This document shows, one piece after another, positions 17,471 through 25,932 of a stretch of DNA of 64,000 nucleotides; position 1 is the stretch's first letter, and the number at the start of each line of letters is the position of its first letter. The notes beneath the pieces are model-generated. The model made no database searches. It saw only the letters and a program-made list of their open reading frames with translations, and had not been told where the DNA came from. Made by a program: the position numbers and the translations under genes. Source of the stretch: Anaerolineaceae bacterium (GTDB lineage Bacteria; Chloroflexota; Anaerolineae; Aggregatilineales; Phototrophicaceae); the NCBI GenBank assembly GCA_002702065.1, contig NZXX01000001.1, positions 124,001-188,000 on the forward strand, read 5' to 3'.

Positions 17471-18574
17471 CTATATCACAGACGGCGACCAGAAACGGCG
17501 GTTATGTGCCCCGCGTTCGCGCACGGCGTCAATCGTCTCGGTGCGGACTTCATGGCCGAAACTGCGGAACCCCGATAACCGGAAGCCATGCCGCGCACAA
17601 ATGTCGCCAATCTCCCGTGCCTGTTCGAGGCTGACATCTTTGGTGATGGTGTAGTCGGCATAGCGGCCTTCCAGCGCGAGGGCCATCGTCTCGACCATGC
17701 AGGCATAAGCTTTACCCGGCGGAAATCCAAAATCAAAGTGGAAATCCACCGGTCCCGGCACGTCGACCATGCCGCCTTCGATCACCAGTACATCGTCGCG
17801 TTCGGCGGCTACCTGTACCGACACATCACGGGGGCGTGCCACATCACACACGACAGCGCCGGGCTTTAAATGGCGCGGCTCGATGACCGCATGCAGGGCG
17901 CTGGTGACGGTCAGAATCAGATCGGCGTCGTAAATGCTGGCCATACTGGTGCTGGACTTGACCTCAGCGCGATACCCCTCGCATTGTTCGCGCAGCATCT
18001 CCAGCGCATCTTCACGGCGACCCACCAGAATCAACTCCGTGCAATCCGCTGCCAGCATCTGGGCACAGGTTTTGCCAATCGCGCCGGTCGCCCCAACCAC
18101 CGCGACTTTTGCCGCCTGCATTTCAATGCCCATCACCCGTGCTGCTTCGCGGACAGCTTCGACGGCGATGACCACTGTATAACTATCGCCATTGGTCACC
18201 GGAATATCGAGCCGGTCCGCTATCGTCTGGCCACCATCGCCCACGACCGAGGTATAGGCACCCAACCCCAGAATGCGCGCGCCGAGTTTTTCCGCTTTAT
18301 GGCCGGTGGCGACGATCTTGCGGTAGACCGTCTCGACCGGCAGCGACAGCATGGTCGGCGGCGTAAACGGCACCGCCAGCAGCCAGCCCCGCAGTTCGCG
18401 CCCGGTACTGGCGGAAACGATGCCTGTCACTTCGGAGATATACAGCGGCGGAAAGAAGCGCGACAGGTAGTTGATCTGCCCTTCTGTCAGATATTTCGCA
18501 ATCGGCACTTTGCGGGCCGCATCTTTTTTGATCTGGATGGGGTGGATGATGAAGGCAAAGGTGTCGTCGGTCAT
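17471..18574 (-). CDS. Acyl-ACP-reductase (AAR)-like / shikimate-dehydrogenase-fold oxidoreductase
   Basis: A 367-residue Rossmann enzyme. The nucleotide loop is VAVVGATGAIGKTCAQMLA (about 157-175) followed by LILVGRREDALE. Overall order resembles cyanobacterial long-chain acyl-[ACP] reductase. That includes an N-terminal VSASTGRELRGWLL block, GLGAYTSVVGDGG, TNGDSYTVVIAVEAV, the GGMVDVPGPVDF turn, and AYACMVETMALALEG, where Cys-292 aligns with the thioester-forming cysteine of AAR. The predicted reaction is reduction of an acyl thioester to an aldehyde, as an inference from recalled AAR sequence. ATG at 18574 is chosen for its AAGGA; an ATG ten codons upstream lacks one. It lies 140 bp after the beta-helix protein. 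No aldehyde deformylating oxygenase gene is in the window. Confidence 0.72.
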   Translation of the reverse strand: MTDDTFAFIIHPIQIKKDAARKVPIAKYLTEGQINYLSRFFPPLYISEVTGIVSASTGRELRGWLLAVPFTPPTMLSLPVETVYRKIVATGHKAEKLGARILGLGAYTSVVGDGGQTIADRLDIPVTNGDSYTVVIAVEAVREAARVMGIEMQAAKVAVVGATGAIGKTCAQMLAADCTELILVGRREDALEMLREQCEGYRAEVKSSTSMASIYDADLILTVTSALHAVIEPRHLKPGAVVCDVARPRDVSVQVAAERDDVLVIEGGMVDVPGPVDFHFDFGFPPGKAYACMVETMALALEGRYADYTITKDVSLEQAREIGDICARHGFRLSGFRSFGHEVRTETIDAVRERGAHNRRFWSPSVI

Positions 18575-18713
18575 GGAAAGTCCTTTCGCGCTGCTGGTTT
18601 CCATTGGAGGCGGTCTGGTTGTTGACGAGTGGTTTCACTGGAGCAGCCATCAGTTGAACAGTCTGCATGGTAGCGGGTAACTGATGACTGTCGGCTGATG
18701 GCTGATAACTGCT

Positions 18714-20033
18714 TTACCAGTTTTCCTCCGCGACGATCTCGCGGCGGCGGTCACGCGGGTAAAAGCGGCGGTGCTTGCGCATGAACTGGTGGTGATCGCT
18801 TTCTTCGTAATAGACGTTGCGCATAATCACCCGGCGTTCCGGTGATGCCACAATCACCACGTCGGATTCAATCATGCGGCCCGGATACACAATCACGCCG
18901 GAGCCGATGCGCACGTTATGCCCAACGCCGCTGCCGAGGACGATCTGCCCGACGGGTTCCAGTTCCCCCCGATTGTTGGCCGCCCGAATCGGTTTCTGTT
19001 CGATCAGGTTGAAATCGGTAAAGGTGTTGCCCGCGCCGACAAAACTGCGGCGGCCAATGACACACATTTGCAGGCAGGTGTTCTGCGCCATGATCGTGTT
19101 TTCCATCACGGCGGTCAGGTAGAGCGCGGTGCGGAAAGGCAGAAAGCTGCCGTCGGCGACGGTGCTCATCATCAGCACACAGCCATCGTCAACGGTGACG
19201 TTGTTGCCGATGGTGCAGTTGTCGATCATCACCCCCGGCCCAATCGTGCAATTCTCACCGATTTCCGCCGGGCCGGTGATAATTGCGGTGGGGTGAATGA
19301 CGGTGCCGCGCCCCACCTTGACGGCTGTCGATGTGCTCAGCACCTGCTTCATCTCCAGCGCCGCCCGCCACAGCAGCTTGAGCGCGAAAAAGTTGTGCTG
19401 CGCGACCCGGTCGTCAAAGCGGCTGGCCCGGCTGAAGACGCCAAAAATGATGCTGGCGAAATAGACATGCACCCAGCTTTCAATCGACAGCGCCGCCCGC
19501 GCCGGCAGATAATGTGTCAGGTCGCCCTGTTCCATCGTCATGAAGTCGGGCACGCTGTAAAAACCCTTTTCCTTCGCGTCGCTGGGGATAATCACCGGCT
19601 CCGGGTCGGGTTCGTAACCATGCGGCAGATACCACAGGTCCATCAGGTAGATGGCGCTGCCATCCGGGCTGATGGCTTCTTCGAACATGGTGGAAAGCGG
19701 CAGGGCATAGGTGCGGAAGGCTTTGTCATCCGCCGGGAAAGCGGCCCGGCAGGCCCGGTTGTGCTGCTGCGCCTGCTGCCAGAATGTGTCCAGAAATTCC
19801 GCATCGAACCAAAGGCTGTCGCAATAGACGATGGCCGGCTCGGTAATCTGCGTGATTTCGTCCCGGCTGCGCAGCGGTGCACCCAGCGACATATCCTGCG
19901 AGAACAGGGCGGAGAATAAATCTTCCTGATGAATTTTCAGTTCTTTCAGGCCAATGGTCAGCTGGCTGGCAGGTTCGTTAAACGGCGGAACATGACGCCT
20001 GTCCTCGATGACATAACGATAAATCTGTGTCAT
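18714..20033 (-). CDS. Left-handed beta-helix (hexapeptide-repeat) protein, acyltransferase-like
   Basis: About 440 residues. The C-terminal half holds hexapeptide repeats typical of a left-handed beta-helix: VGRGTVIHPTAIITGPAEIG, IGENCTIGPGVMIDNCTIG, and later VVLGSGVGHNVRIGSGVIVY. The N-terminal half, with MTQIYRYVIEDRRHVPPF, does not match a family I know. Such helices serve in acyl or nucleotidyl transferases. No His general base is obvious, so the reaction is open. The stop of the alpha/beta hydrolase lies at 20038; I prefer ATG at 20033, though ATG at 20045 (8-bp overlap) is possible. Context with an AAR-like gene hints at acyl chemistry. Confidence 0.78.
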   Translation of the reverse strand: MTQIYRYVIEDRRHVPPFNEPASQLTIGLKELKIHQEDLFSALFSQDMSLGAPLRSRDEITQITEPAIVYCDSLWFDAEFLDTFWQQAQQHNRACRAAFPADDKAFRTYALPLSTMFEEAISPDGSAIYLMDLWYLPHGYEPDPEPVIIPSDAKEKGFYSVPDFMTMEQGDLTHYLPARAALSIESWVHVYFASIIFGVFSRASRFDDRVAQHNFFALKLLWRAALEMKQVLSTSTAVKVGRGTVIHPTAIITGPAEIGENCTIGPGVMIDNCTIGNNVTVDDGCVLMMSTVADGSFLPFRTALYLTAVMENTIMAQNTCLQMCVIGRRSFVGAGNTFTDFNLIEQKPIRAANNRGELEPVGQIVLGSGVGHNVRIGSGVIVYPGRMIESDVVIVASPERRVIMRNVYYEESDHHQFMRKHRRFYPRDRRREIVAEENW

Positions 20034-20037
20034 GGGT

Positions 20038-20847
20038 TTACCCATTATTTAGGAAATTCCGGACGGTGTTGTGGAAGCGCGCTGGTTCATCAATCATCGG
20101 GAAATGCCCCGACTTCTCGAACCAGGCCACCTGACTGTGAGGGGCGCTGCTTTGCAGGATTTTTGACTGGTTCGGGTTAACGATCAGGTCGCGCGCGCCG
20201 TAGACCCCCAGAATCGGCATGTTCAGCAGGCCCATCTGTGGGCTGAGGTCGGTTTTGCGCAGCGTGCCGATGCTCTCGAAGAAGGCGCCGCCCGTCAGGT
20301 TCTGGACATCCGTGTCCATCATCTTGCCCAGCTTGCCGCCGTCCTGGGCCAGCAGATGGGCGTACCCGCGCAGGAAAATGCGAAACCCGCGCAGGAACAC
20401 ATCGAACAGCCAGGGCATCGACCGCGAGAGTTCGATCCAGCCTTCAAAGCTCGCCATTTTCAGCAATAAACTTAAGGATGAACCCTGAATGGGGGAGCCG
20501 ACCACAATGACCTTGACGACTTTTTCCGGCTGGCGGATGGCCGTACCCAACGAGACGGTGCCGCCCATCGAGTGGCCCACCAGTGGCGCTTTGGGGATAC
20601 CGAGCCGGTCCATAAACTGGTCGACCAGCATCACAAAGTTGTTGATGGAGAAATCCACGCCCTGATCGCCGGACTCGCCAAAGCCCCAGAAATCGAGCGC
20701 ATAGGTGCGGAATTCTTTACCCAGCTCGAGGACTGTGCTGTGCCACAGCGCCCACGACCCAAGCCAACCATGTAACAAAAGAACAGGGCGTCCCCGGCCA
20801 TGCGCCTCATAATGGACAATACCCTGTTCTGTCACCAGCGTTGCCAC
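20038..20847 (-). CDS. Alpha/beta hydrolase with intact GHSMG elbow
   Basis: A 269-residue hydrolase. HGWLGSWALWHS gives the oxyanion His-Gly region, VGHSMGGTVSLG places the nucleophile at Ser-93, GVYGARDLIVNP the acid and KSGHFPMIDEP the catalytic His. It aligns residue-for-residue over the first 100 positions with the defective protein at 6571 (LLHxWLGSW, VYAID/TYALDFWGFGxS), so the two are paralogues, this one catalytic. It sits 40 bp after the GTPase and upstream of the beta-helix and AAR-like genes. An ester or thioester substrate is plausible from that company only. Confidence 0.9.
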   Translation of the reverse strand: MATLVTEQGIVHYEAHGRGRPVLLLHGWLGSWALWHSTVLELGKEFRTYALDFWGFGESGDQGVDFSINNFVMLVDQFMDRLGIPKAPLVGHSMGGTVSLGTAIRQPEKVVKVIVVGSPIQGSSLSLLLKMASFEGWIELSRSMPWLFDVFLRGFRIFLRGYAHLLAQDGGKLGKMMDTDVQNLTGGAFFESIGTLRKTDLSPQMGLLNMPILGVYGARDLIVNPNQSKILQSSAPHSQVAWFEKSGHFPMIDEPARFHNTVRNFLNNG

Positions 20848-20887
20848 AGTCTTCTAGTCCCTGTGTGTGGGGTATGGGGTGGAAGAA

Positions 20888-21424
20888 TTAGCCTTCCATT
20901 TCCTCCAAAATCGAATACAGCAGTTCGAGCAAAACGTTCTTGACGCTCTCTTTGTCTTTGGCGATACACGGCAGCAGTTTGACATTTTCCTCGATCCGCA
21001 GGGCGATGCGCAAGTCTTCTGCCGCCCACGCGTCCGGGTGATCCTGTTTGTTGGCTGCGACGACATAGGGTGTGTTGGCGTAGGCGCGGAATGTTTCGAG
21101 GATACTCTTGGCTTCCCGAAACGTTTCCGGTTTCGCGCTGTCGACCATCACCACAAAACCGAGCATCCCTTCCGCCAGGATTTCCCACATGAAGTCGAAG
21201 CGGCGCTGGCCCGGCGTACCGAACAGATACAGCACCAGGTCATCATCGACGGTGATGCGGCCAAAATCCATTGCGACGGTCGTGTTTTCTTTTTCCATTG
21301 ATTCCGCCGTTTCCGGCGAAATACCGCGCTCGGTCGAAACCACTTCGATTTCGCTGATGGAACGGATAAACTCTGTTTTGCCCGAACTGAACGGCCCGGT
21401 GATCACCATTTTCACAGTTTGCAT
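20888..21424 (-). CDS. MglA/Rag-like small GTPase
   Basis: A 178-residue Ras-superfamily GTPase of the bacterial MglA-related type. P-loop GPFSSGKT (about 10-17), switch I region with Thr in RGISPETAESM/TTVAMDFG, G3 as FGTPGQRRFDFMW (TPGQ replaces DxxG), and G4 NKQD in VAANKQDHPDA are all visible. No membrane anchor. Such GTPases commonly pair with Roadblock/LC7 proteins for polarity or localisation control. In this window the Roadblock gene lies at 44355 rather than next door. It follows the DUF4388 gene by 20 bp, so both likely act together. Confidence 0.92.
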   Translation of the reverse strand: MQTVKMVITGPFSSGKTEFIRSISEIEVVSTERGISPETAESMEKENTTVAMDFGRITVDDDLVLYLFGTPGQRRFDFMWEILAEGMLGFVVMVDSAKPETFREAKSILETFRAYANTPYVVAANKQDHPDAWAAEDLRIALRIEENVKLLPCIAKDKESVKNVLLELLYSILEEMEG

Positions 21425-21444
21425 ACGCGCTCTTCCAGTTAGGA

Positions 21445-22317
21445 CTAGATAGACTTAATCTTGTCGATCAATTTATTGACGACGTTCTTCTGCACCTGGG
21501 GTGCTCGGGCCGTCTTCATGCGGCTGCGGGCCGCGCTGGTTGCTTCCATGCCCGGTGGCTTGATCATCTCCACCAGACCGGCTTGCTCCAGCCCATAAAC
21601 AATGCGCCGAATTTCCATGTCCGACATGTTGTTGGCTTTGGCGATCTGACGAATGGTGTTTTTCGGATTGACGAAAGAAACCACGCGCCATTCTTCCACG
21701 CTCAGGTGAATGCCCTTGAATTTTTCTTTCGGATTTTCCGGGAACTTGAGCGCGTAGTCGAGGTTCGGCAAATGCTCGACCAGCTTTTCCGCTTCTTTAA
21801 TGCGGCGTGAACCCTCGATAATGACGTTTTCAAGGTCGATGGGCACCAGAATGCGGTTGTTGCCCGGCATCTTGCCATCGTCAAAGCGGAACGGCCCTTC
21901 GCCCAGTGTCAGCAGGTTATAGACGACATCCAGCGTGTGCTGCTTGATGCTGTTGACGATGTCGTTTTGCGACACATAATTGGCGTTAATCAGCAGCATC
22001 GCCAATGCTTTATCCGTCGTGTTTTTGGCCCGTTCGCGGATAATGCGTGCCTGCTCATCCGTCAGCTTACCCGCTTTGTTCAGCACCGAAACCAGATTGC
22101 CATCCTGCGAATCCATCGCCGCAAAGATCAGCTTGCCCGTATTAAATGACACATTGGCACGCGGTGAACCCGGTGCAAATTTCTCCTGACCCATCGCATC
22201 TTTTTCGCCAGTTTTGACGCCTTCAAAGATGGTCAGCGTGCCGGTTTTGCGGGCGAGATTAATGAGATTTAGCAGCTGAGTTGTGCTGAAATCCCGAATA
22301 TTGCCCTGTAGAGGCAT
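21445..22317 (-). CDS. DUF4388 (PATAN-like) regulatory protein with C-terminal winged helix
   Basis: A 290-residue soluble protein. The N-terminus (MPLQGNIRDFSTTQLLNLIN, then LARKTGTLTI and FNTGKLIFAA) is typical of DUF4388/PATAN domains, which adapt signalling systems. The middle holds a helical region and the DVVYNLLTLGEGPFRFDDG segment. The last third (SVEEWRVVSFVNPKNTIRQI, MSDMEIRRIVYGLEQAGLVE) reads as a winged helix. It heads a likely operon with the GTPase. A near-consensus promoter lies about 75 bp upstream. Confidence 0.88.
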   Translation of the reverse strand: MPLQGNIRDFSTTQLLNLINLARKTGTLTIFEGVKTGEKDAMGQEKFAPGSPRANVSFNTGKLIFAAMDSQDGNLVSVLNKAGKLTDEQARIIRERAKNTTDKALAMLLINANYVSQNDIVNSIKQHTLDVVYNLLTLGEGPFRFDDGKMPGNNRILVPIDLENVIIEGSRRIKEAEKLVEHLPNLDYALKFPENPKEKFKGIHLSVEEWRVVSFVNPKNTIRQIAKANNMSDMEIRRIVYGLEQAGLVEMIKPPGMEATSAARSRMKTARAPQVQKNVVNKLIDKIKSI

Positions 22318-22390
22318 TTAATGCATCCTCCGCATGATAGATTGTGCAGGTAAGCGCATTGCGGATTGAGACTGTATCAATAACAACTTG

Positions 22391-22419
22391 ATTATAGCCA
22401 TCGCATAAAACCGAGTCAA
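22391..22419 (-). promoter_or_regulatory. Near-consensus sigma-70-type promoter for the DUF4388-GTPase operon
   Basis: Read on the minus strand, TTGACT (22414-22419) and TATAAT (22391-22396) are separated by exactly 17 bp. Transcription would start near 22384, giving a leader of about 65 nt before the ATG at 22317. It is the best promoter match I found in the window. Confidence 0.72.
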
Positions 22420-22469
22420 CTTAACCTCAACCGGACAAATTTCTCGCTTCCAATCGTCCGGGGCACCCG

Positions 22470-22475
22470 TATAAT
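22470..22475 (+). promoter_or_regulatory. Candidate -10 element (TATAAT) for the DUF3048 gene
   Basis: A perfect TATAAT lies 36 bp upstream of the ATG at 22512. The -35 region 17 bp upstream is weak (CTTCCA). It is divergent from the promoter at 22391-22419, in a 195-bp intergenic region. Confidence 0.4.
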
Positions 22476-22511
22476 CTGGTGTCCACTCATAGTGTATGAG
22501 GTTCGAAGTTA

Positions 22512-23600
22512 ATGCCGAAACACCTGCTTCTTCTGTTATTGCTGTTGATTGCACCCCTCACATTGGGTGCCGTGTCTGCCTTTCATCATACAACTGAAAG
22601 CGAATCTGCAAACCTTGAGAATGTCGCTGCCCGCATCGGGCCGGACGACTATCCGTCAGGCGTCAATCCGCTGACCGGCCTGCCTGTCGATGATCCGGCA
22701 GTGCTGGAACGCAACCCGGTGGTGGTCAAAATCTCGAATGCGCCGCCGCTGGTGCGCCCCCAGGCCGGGGTTGGCGCGGCAGACCTGGTGTTTGAACATT
22801 ACGCGGAGGGCGGTCTGACTCGCTTTTCGGCTGTTTTTTATGGCAATGTGCCGGAACGTGCCGGGTCGATCCGCAGCGCGCGCCTGATCGACTACGAACT
22901 GATGCCGATGTACCAGGGGCTGCTGGCATATTCCGGGGCGAGCATCGGCGTGGAGGACCGCCTGAACACGTCGGAATTCCTGCCGCAGTTGTTCAAGGGT
23001 GTGCTTTATGGCCTGCCGTATTACTGGCGCGACGACCGCATCCCCGTGCCGCATAATATGTTTACCAGCCCGCGCGCCTTGCAGCAGCTTGCGCAGGATA
23101 CCGGCGTCGCCTATACGCCACATCTGCACGGCATGACGTTTAGTGAGGATGTGCCCCCCGGCGGCAGCCCCGCCAGCTTCATCGACATTCGCTACCGCGC
23201 TACCCGCGTCCGCTGGGAATACGATACGTCGACCGGCCTGTATCATCGCTTTGCCGATGGACAGGGGCACTACGACGCCAACACCGAAGAACAGGTGACA
23301 GCGGCGAACATGGTCATTCTGTATGCCGACCACAGCTTTACCGATATTGTCGAAAGCGAGTTTCAGGGCAGCGTGAGCTACAGCATCGAGGTCAAGCTTT
23401 GGTTCGAGGGTGACGCGATTTTGTTCCGCGATGGGCAGCAGATTCCGGCGCGCTGGGTGCGGCCCACCCGCGAAGACTTGATCAGCCTGCACACGCCTGA
23501 CGGCGACTTTCTGCCATTCAAACCGGGGAACACGTGGTTTCAGGTTGTGCGCCCGCCAGTGCAGCAGACCCCCGCCGAAGAATGGGTGACGGTGGAATAA
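22512..23600 (+). CDS. Secreted DUF3048 domain protein
   Basis: A 362-residue exported protein. Residues 1-23 form a leucine-rich signal peptide ending near GAVSA. The DUF3048 core begins with YPSGVNPLTGLPVDDPAVLE and continues with VVVKISNAPPLVRPQAGVG, DLVFEHYAEGGLTRF and AGSIRSARLIDYELM. No lipobox Cys is seen, unlike the Bacillus YerB lipoprotein of the same family. Function of the family is unknown; extracytoplasmic location is clear. Its stop is followed by about 100 bp with no gene before the next coding region. Confidence 0.88.
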   Translation: MPKHLLLLLLLLIAPLTLGAVSAFHHTTESESANLENVAARIGPDDYPSGVNPLTGLPVDDPAVLERNPVVVKISNAPPLVRPQAGVGAADLVFEHYAEGGLTRFSAVFYGNVPERAGSIRSARLIDYELMPMYQGLLAYSGASIGVEDRLNTSEFLPQLFKGVLYGLPYYWRDDRIPVPHNMFTSPRALQQLAQDTGVAYTPHLHGMTFSEDVPPGGSPASFIDIRYRATRVRWEYDTSTGLYHRFADGQGHYDANTEEQVTAANMVILYADHSFTDIVESEFQGSVSYSIEVKLWFEGDAILFRDGQQIPARWVRPTREDLISLHTPDGDFLPFKPGNTWFQVVRPPVQQTPAEEWVTVE

Positions 23601-23703
23601 TCGATAGTCGTCAGTCTACAGACATGAGTCTTATATCAGTCAGTAAAATCCCGGATTCAGGCTATACTAAAAGCATGTCGATAACCCACAGAGGGCGAAC
23701 CGG

Positions 23704-24945
23704 ATGATGACCCCACACCAATCGATGCAGCAGGGCATAGAGGCGATTCAGGCGGGGAACCGCGCTGAAGGTGAACGACTGCTGCGGTATGCGGTCAAGG
23801 ACACTACACTTAAGGGTCGTCTGCGTGCTACAGCCTTTAACTGGCTGGGCGAAGTGGTGACCAACCGCGAGGAGAAAATTCGGTTTTTTAACGAAGCGCT
23901 GGCCGTCGACCCGGCCAACGACTATGCCGAAGAACGGCTGGCTGATCTGCTGCGTCCCCCGGCCAGCAAACCACAGTCTCAGCCGCCCAAGCCGCCCGAT
24001 ACGCTGCCCGGCCAGAAAGAGACCCCACCCCCGCCGCCGACGCTCCCCGGTGAAGCGCAGGCGCTGGTCGCACCGCCGCCGCCAGCCCCGGTTTACACAC
24101 CACCGGGAACCCAGCGTCCCGTCTTCGCGCAGACCCCAACCATGCCGGTGCCGCAGCAGCCTGCCGCCGCCGATTATTATGTGGTTGGCATTCTGGATGG
24201 CCCTAATGGGCGTGGTTCCGGTTTCTTCCTGACGCTCGATGGCATGGTTGTGACGACACGCTTCGTTGTCGGCGCGCGCGAAACGGTCACGGTCGAGTTC
24301 GAGCGCGGCAACCGGCAGATTGCCCAGGTGCTGCGCTCGTTCCCGGATGTTGACGTGGCGCTGCTCAAGACGGACCAGAGCGTCCGCCAACTGCTGACCC
24401 CGGCCCCGGCAGGCAACATCGCGGATAACACCCCCATCACCATCCTGTGCCATAATCAGGACAATGCGCTGGGGCGGCGGCGCGAAACCGGGCGCGCATT
24501 GGCCCCGCATTTGTTCCCGACCGATATTACCCGTCTGCCAGATGCCGGCGGTGGGCCGGTCCTGAATGAACGGCAGATGCTCGTCGGCATGATTACGCGC
24601 AATATCAGCAGTACATCGGCCTATGTTTATGGCGTGCATCTGGTAGCGGTGCAGCGGTGTCTCGATATTTACAATTATGAACTGCGCAGCGTACAAAACC
24701 GGGAATACTGCTCGGCCTGTGGTTATGCCAGCGCTGCGGCGACGGTTGGCGGGTTCTACTGTGAATCATGCGGCACGGTGATGCCCCATGCGCAAAACCA
24801 GACCCGTGCCCAGACGCCGAGTATGGCCTCGCTCTACGACGACAATACTTATCTGGCCTGTACCCAGTGCGGCGCGCGGGCCGGGTTTTATAATGGCTTG
24901 TGCTTGCGCTGTGGTCGTGCGGGTGACCCGGCGCAGGTGCGGTAA
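23704..24945 (+). CDS. Pseudo-trypsin with N-terminal helical repeat, proline linker and two zinc ribbons
   Basis: A 413-residue protein. Residues 1-85 look like a TPR-type helical repeat (AIQAGNRAEGERLLRYAV, FFNEALAVDPANDYAEERLA). Residues 86-155 are Pro-rich. Residues 157-325 follow the HtrA/trypsin plan: GSGFFLTLDGMVVTTRFVV and DVDVALLKTD, then AGGGPVLNERQMLVGMI. The catalytic His position reads Phe-187 and the Ser position Gly-282, so it should not be a protease. Two CxxC pairs each form a zinc ribbon (C336/C339/C353/C356 and C386/C389/C400/C403). No signal peptide, so probably cytoplasmic. A YbjN-like gene follows at 23 bp. Role unknown. Confidence 0.8.
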   Translation: MMTPHQSMQQGIEAIQAGNRAEGERLLRYAVKDTTLKGRLRATAFNWLGEVVTNREEKIRFFNEALAVDPANDYAEERLADLLRPPASKPQSQPPKPPDTLPGQKETPPPPPTLPGEAQALVAPPPPAPVYTPPGTQRPVFAQTPTMPVPQQPAAADYYVVGILDGPNGRGSGFFLTLDGMVVTTRFVVGARETVTVEFERGNRQIAQVLRSFPDVDVALLKTDQSVRQLLTPAPAGNIADNTPITILCHNQDNALGRRRETGRALAPHLFPTDITRLPDAGGGPVLNERQMLVGMITRNISSTSAYVYGVHLVAVQRCLDIYNYELRSVQNREYCSACGYASAAATVGGFYCESCGTVMPHAQNQTRAQTPSMASLYDDNTYLACTQCGARAGFYNGLCLRCGRAGDPAQVR

Positions 24946-24968
24946 TCGAGAATAGTGAGGATAGGCGT

Positions 24969-25436
24969 ATGGCTTTCAATCGGCCTCAGACTGCTCAACC
25001 CGCTGGCGACCCGCTGGCCCGTTCGGCAGCGATGGTGCAGCAGGTGCTGGTCTCCATCGGCATCGACCCGGATCAATCACGGCTCGGCGTCGACAGCGGT
25101 TATGGCTGGAACTTCCGGTATGGCTCGGCCATTATCGAGGTGTATATCCACCGCAACGAGGAAGGCAGTTATTTTCAGGTGCTGTCACCCATCGTCCATC
25201 TGCCACAGCAGGGGCTGCTGCCGTTGTATCGCCGGATGCTGGAACTTAATTTGCAGTTGACGAACGCCGCCCTTGGTGTTTACAACGACGCGATTTATAT
25301 CTTCAGCGAACGCCTGCTGGATGGGCTGGACGCGGTGGAAGTCAACAGCACGATCTCTCGCGTGGCGTCCTATGCTGACGACCTCGATAACAAGCTGGTG
25401 GCGGAGTTTGGCGGGCGGCTCTACGGGCGCGGGTAG
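24969..25436 (+). CDS. YbjN-like / type III chaperone-fold protein
   Basis: A 155-residue soluble protein. WNFRYGSAIIEVYIHRNEEG, YFQVLSPIVHLPQQ, LLPLYRRMLELNLQLTNAA, and LGVYNDAIYIFSERLLDGLD follow the strand and helix order of the YbjN / type III secretion chaperone-like fold. Family members bind partner proteins. Close linkage to the pseudo-trypsin (23 bp) suggests that protein as partner, as an inference. Confidence 0.7.
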   Translation: MAFNRPQTAQPAGDPLARSAAMVQQVLVSIGIDPDQSRLGVDSGYGWNFRYGSAIIEVYIHRNEEGSYFQVLSPIVHLPQQGLLPLYRRMLELNLQLTNAALGVYNDAIYIFSERLLDGLDAVEVNSTISRVASYADDLDNKLVAEFGGRLYGRG

Positions 25437-25457
25437 TGTCCTCCCCCTCAATGGATT

Positions 25458-25931
25458 ATGCAAGATCAAGCGGATTCTCAACCCATGATTCCACCGCGCC
25501 ACATCGTCGCGGCCAGCGCACTTGTGCAGAACGCGGCGGGTGATCTGCTGCTGGTCAGGACGCATAAACGCGGCTGGGAAGTGCCCGGCGGACAGGTCGA
25601 AATCGGCGAATCGCTGATCGAAGCGGCAGTCCGCGAAACGCAGGAAGAAGCGGGCGTGACAATTCGCATCAGCGGGTTGGGTACGGTGCAGTCCAACCTG
25701 AGCCGCGGCCTGGTGATTTTTGGCTTCTTTGGCGAATATCTCGGTGGTGAACTGTCCCCCAGTGACGAAACCCCGGAAGTGGCCTGGGTGCCGCGTGAGC
25801 AGATGTTAGCGCGTATTACCCACCCGGCGATTTATGATCGGGTGCGTTTCCTGCTGGCATTTGATGGTCAGGTGATGTATCACACCTACTATCTCGACCC
25901 CTATACCGTTGTCAGTGAGATCCGCCTGTAA
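25458..25931 (+). CDS. NUDIX hydrolase
   Basis: A pyrophosphohydrolase of up to 157 residues. The Nudix box is complete: GGQVEIGESLIEAAVRETQE followed by EAGV, with the metal-binding Glu pair in REtqEE. Substrate could be a nucleotide, sugar nucleotide or related pyrophosphate; the box alone does not tell. Start is uncertain between ATG at 25458 and the ATG at 25485 (MIPPRHIVAAS), neither with a strong ribosome site. Its stop is 1 bp from that of the convergent membrane protein. Confidence 0.9.
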   Translation: MQDQADSQPMIPPRHIVAASALVQNAAGDLLLVRTHKRGWEVPGGQVEIGESLIEAAVRETQEEAGVTIRISGLGTVQSNLSRGLVIFGFFGEYLGGELSPSDETPEVAWVPREQMLARITHPAIYDRVRFLLAFDGQVMYHTYYLDPYTVVSEIRL

Positions 25932-25932
25932 A

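Noticed and set aside
18644..18704. 10-bp inverted repeat CAGCCATCAG / CTGATGGCTG with related CTGATRRCTG copies between the AAR-like and beta-helix genes
   Set aside because: The arms are 41 bp apart with no T-run and the nearby copies look like simple repeat drift; neither terminator nor operator is supported.
18918..19919. Plus-strand frame opposite the beta-helix protein
   Set aside because: The opposite strand carries hexapeptide repeats in register; the plus frame has only low-complexity, mixed composition.
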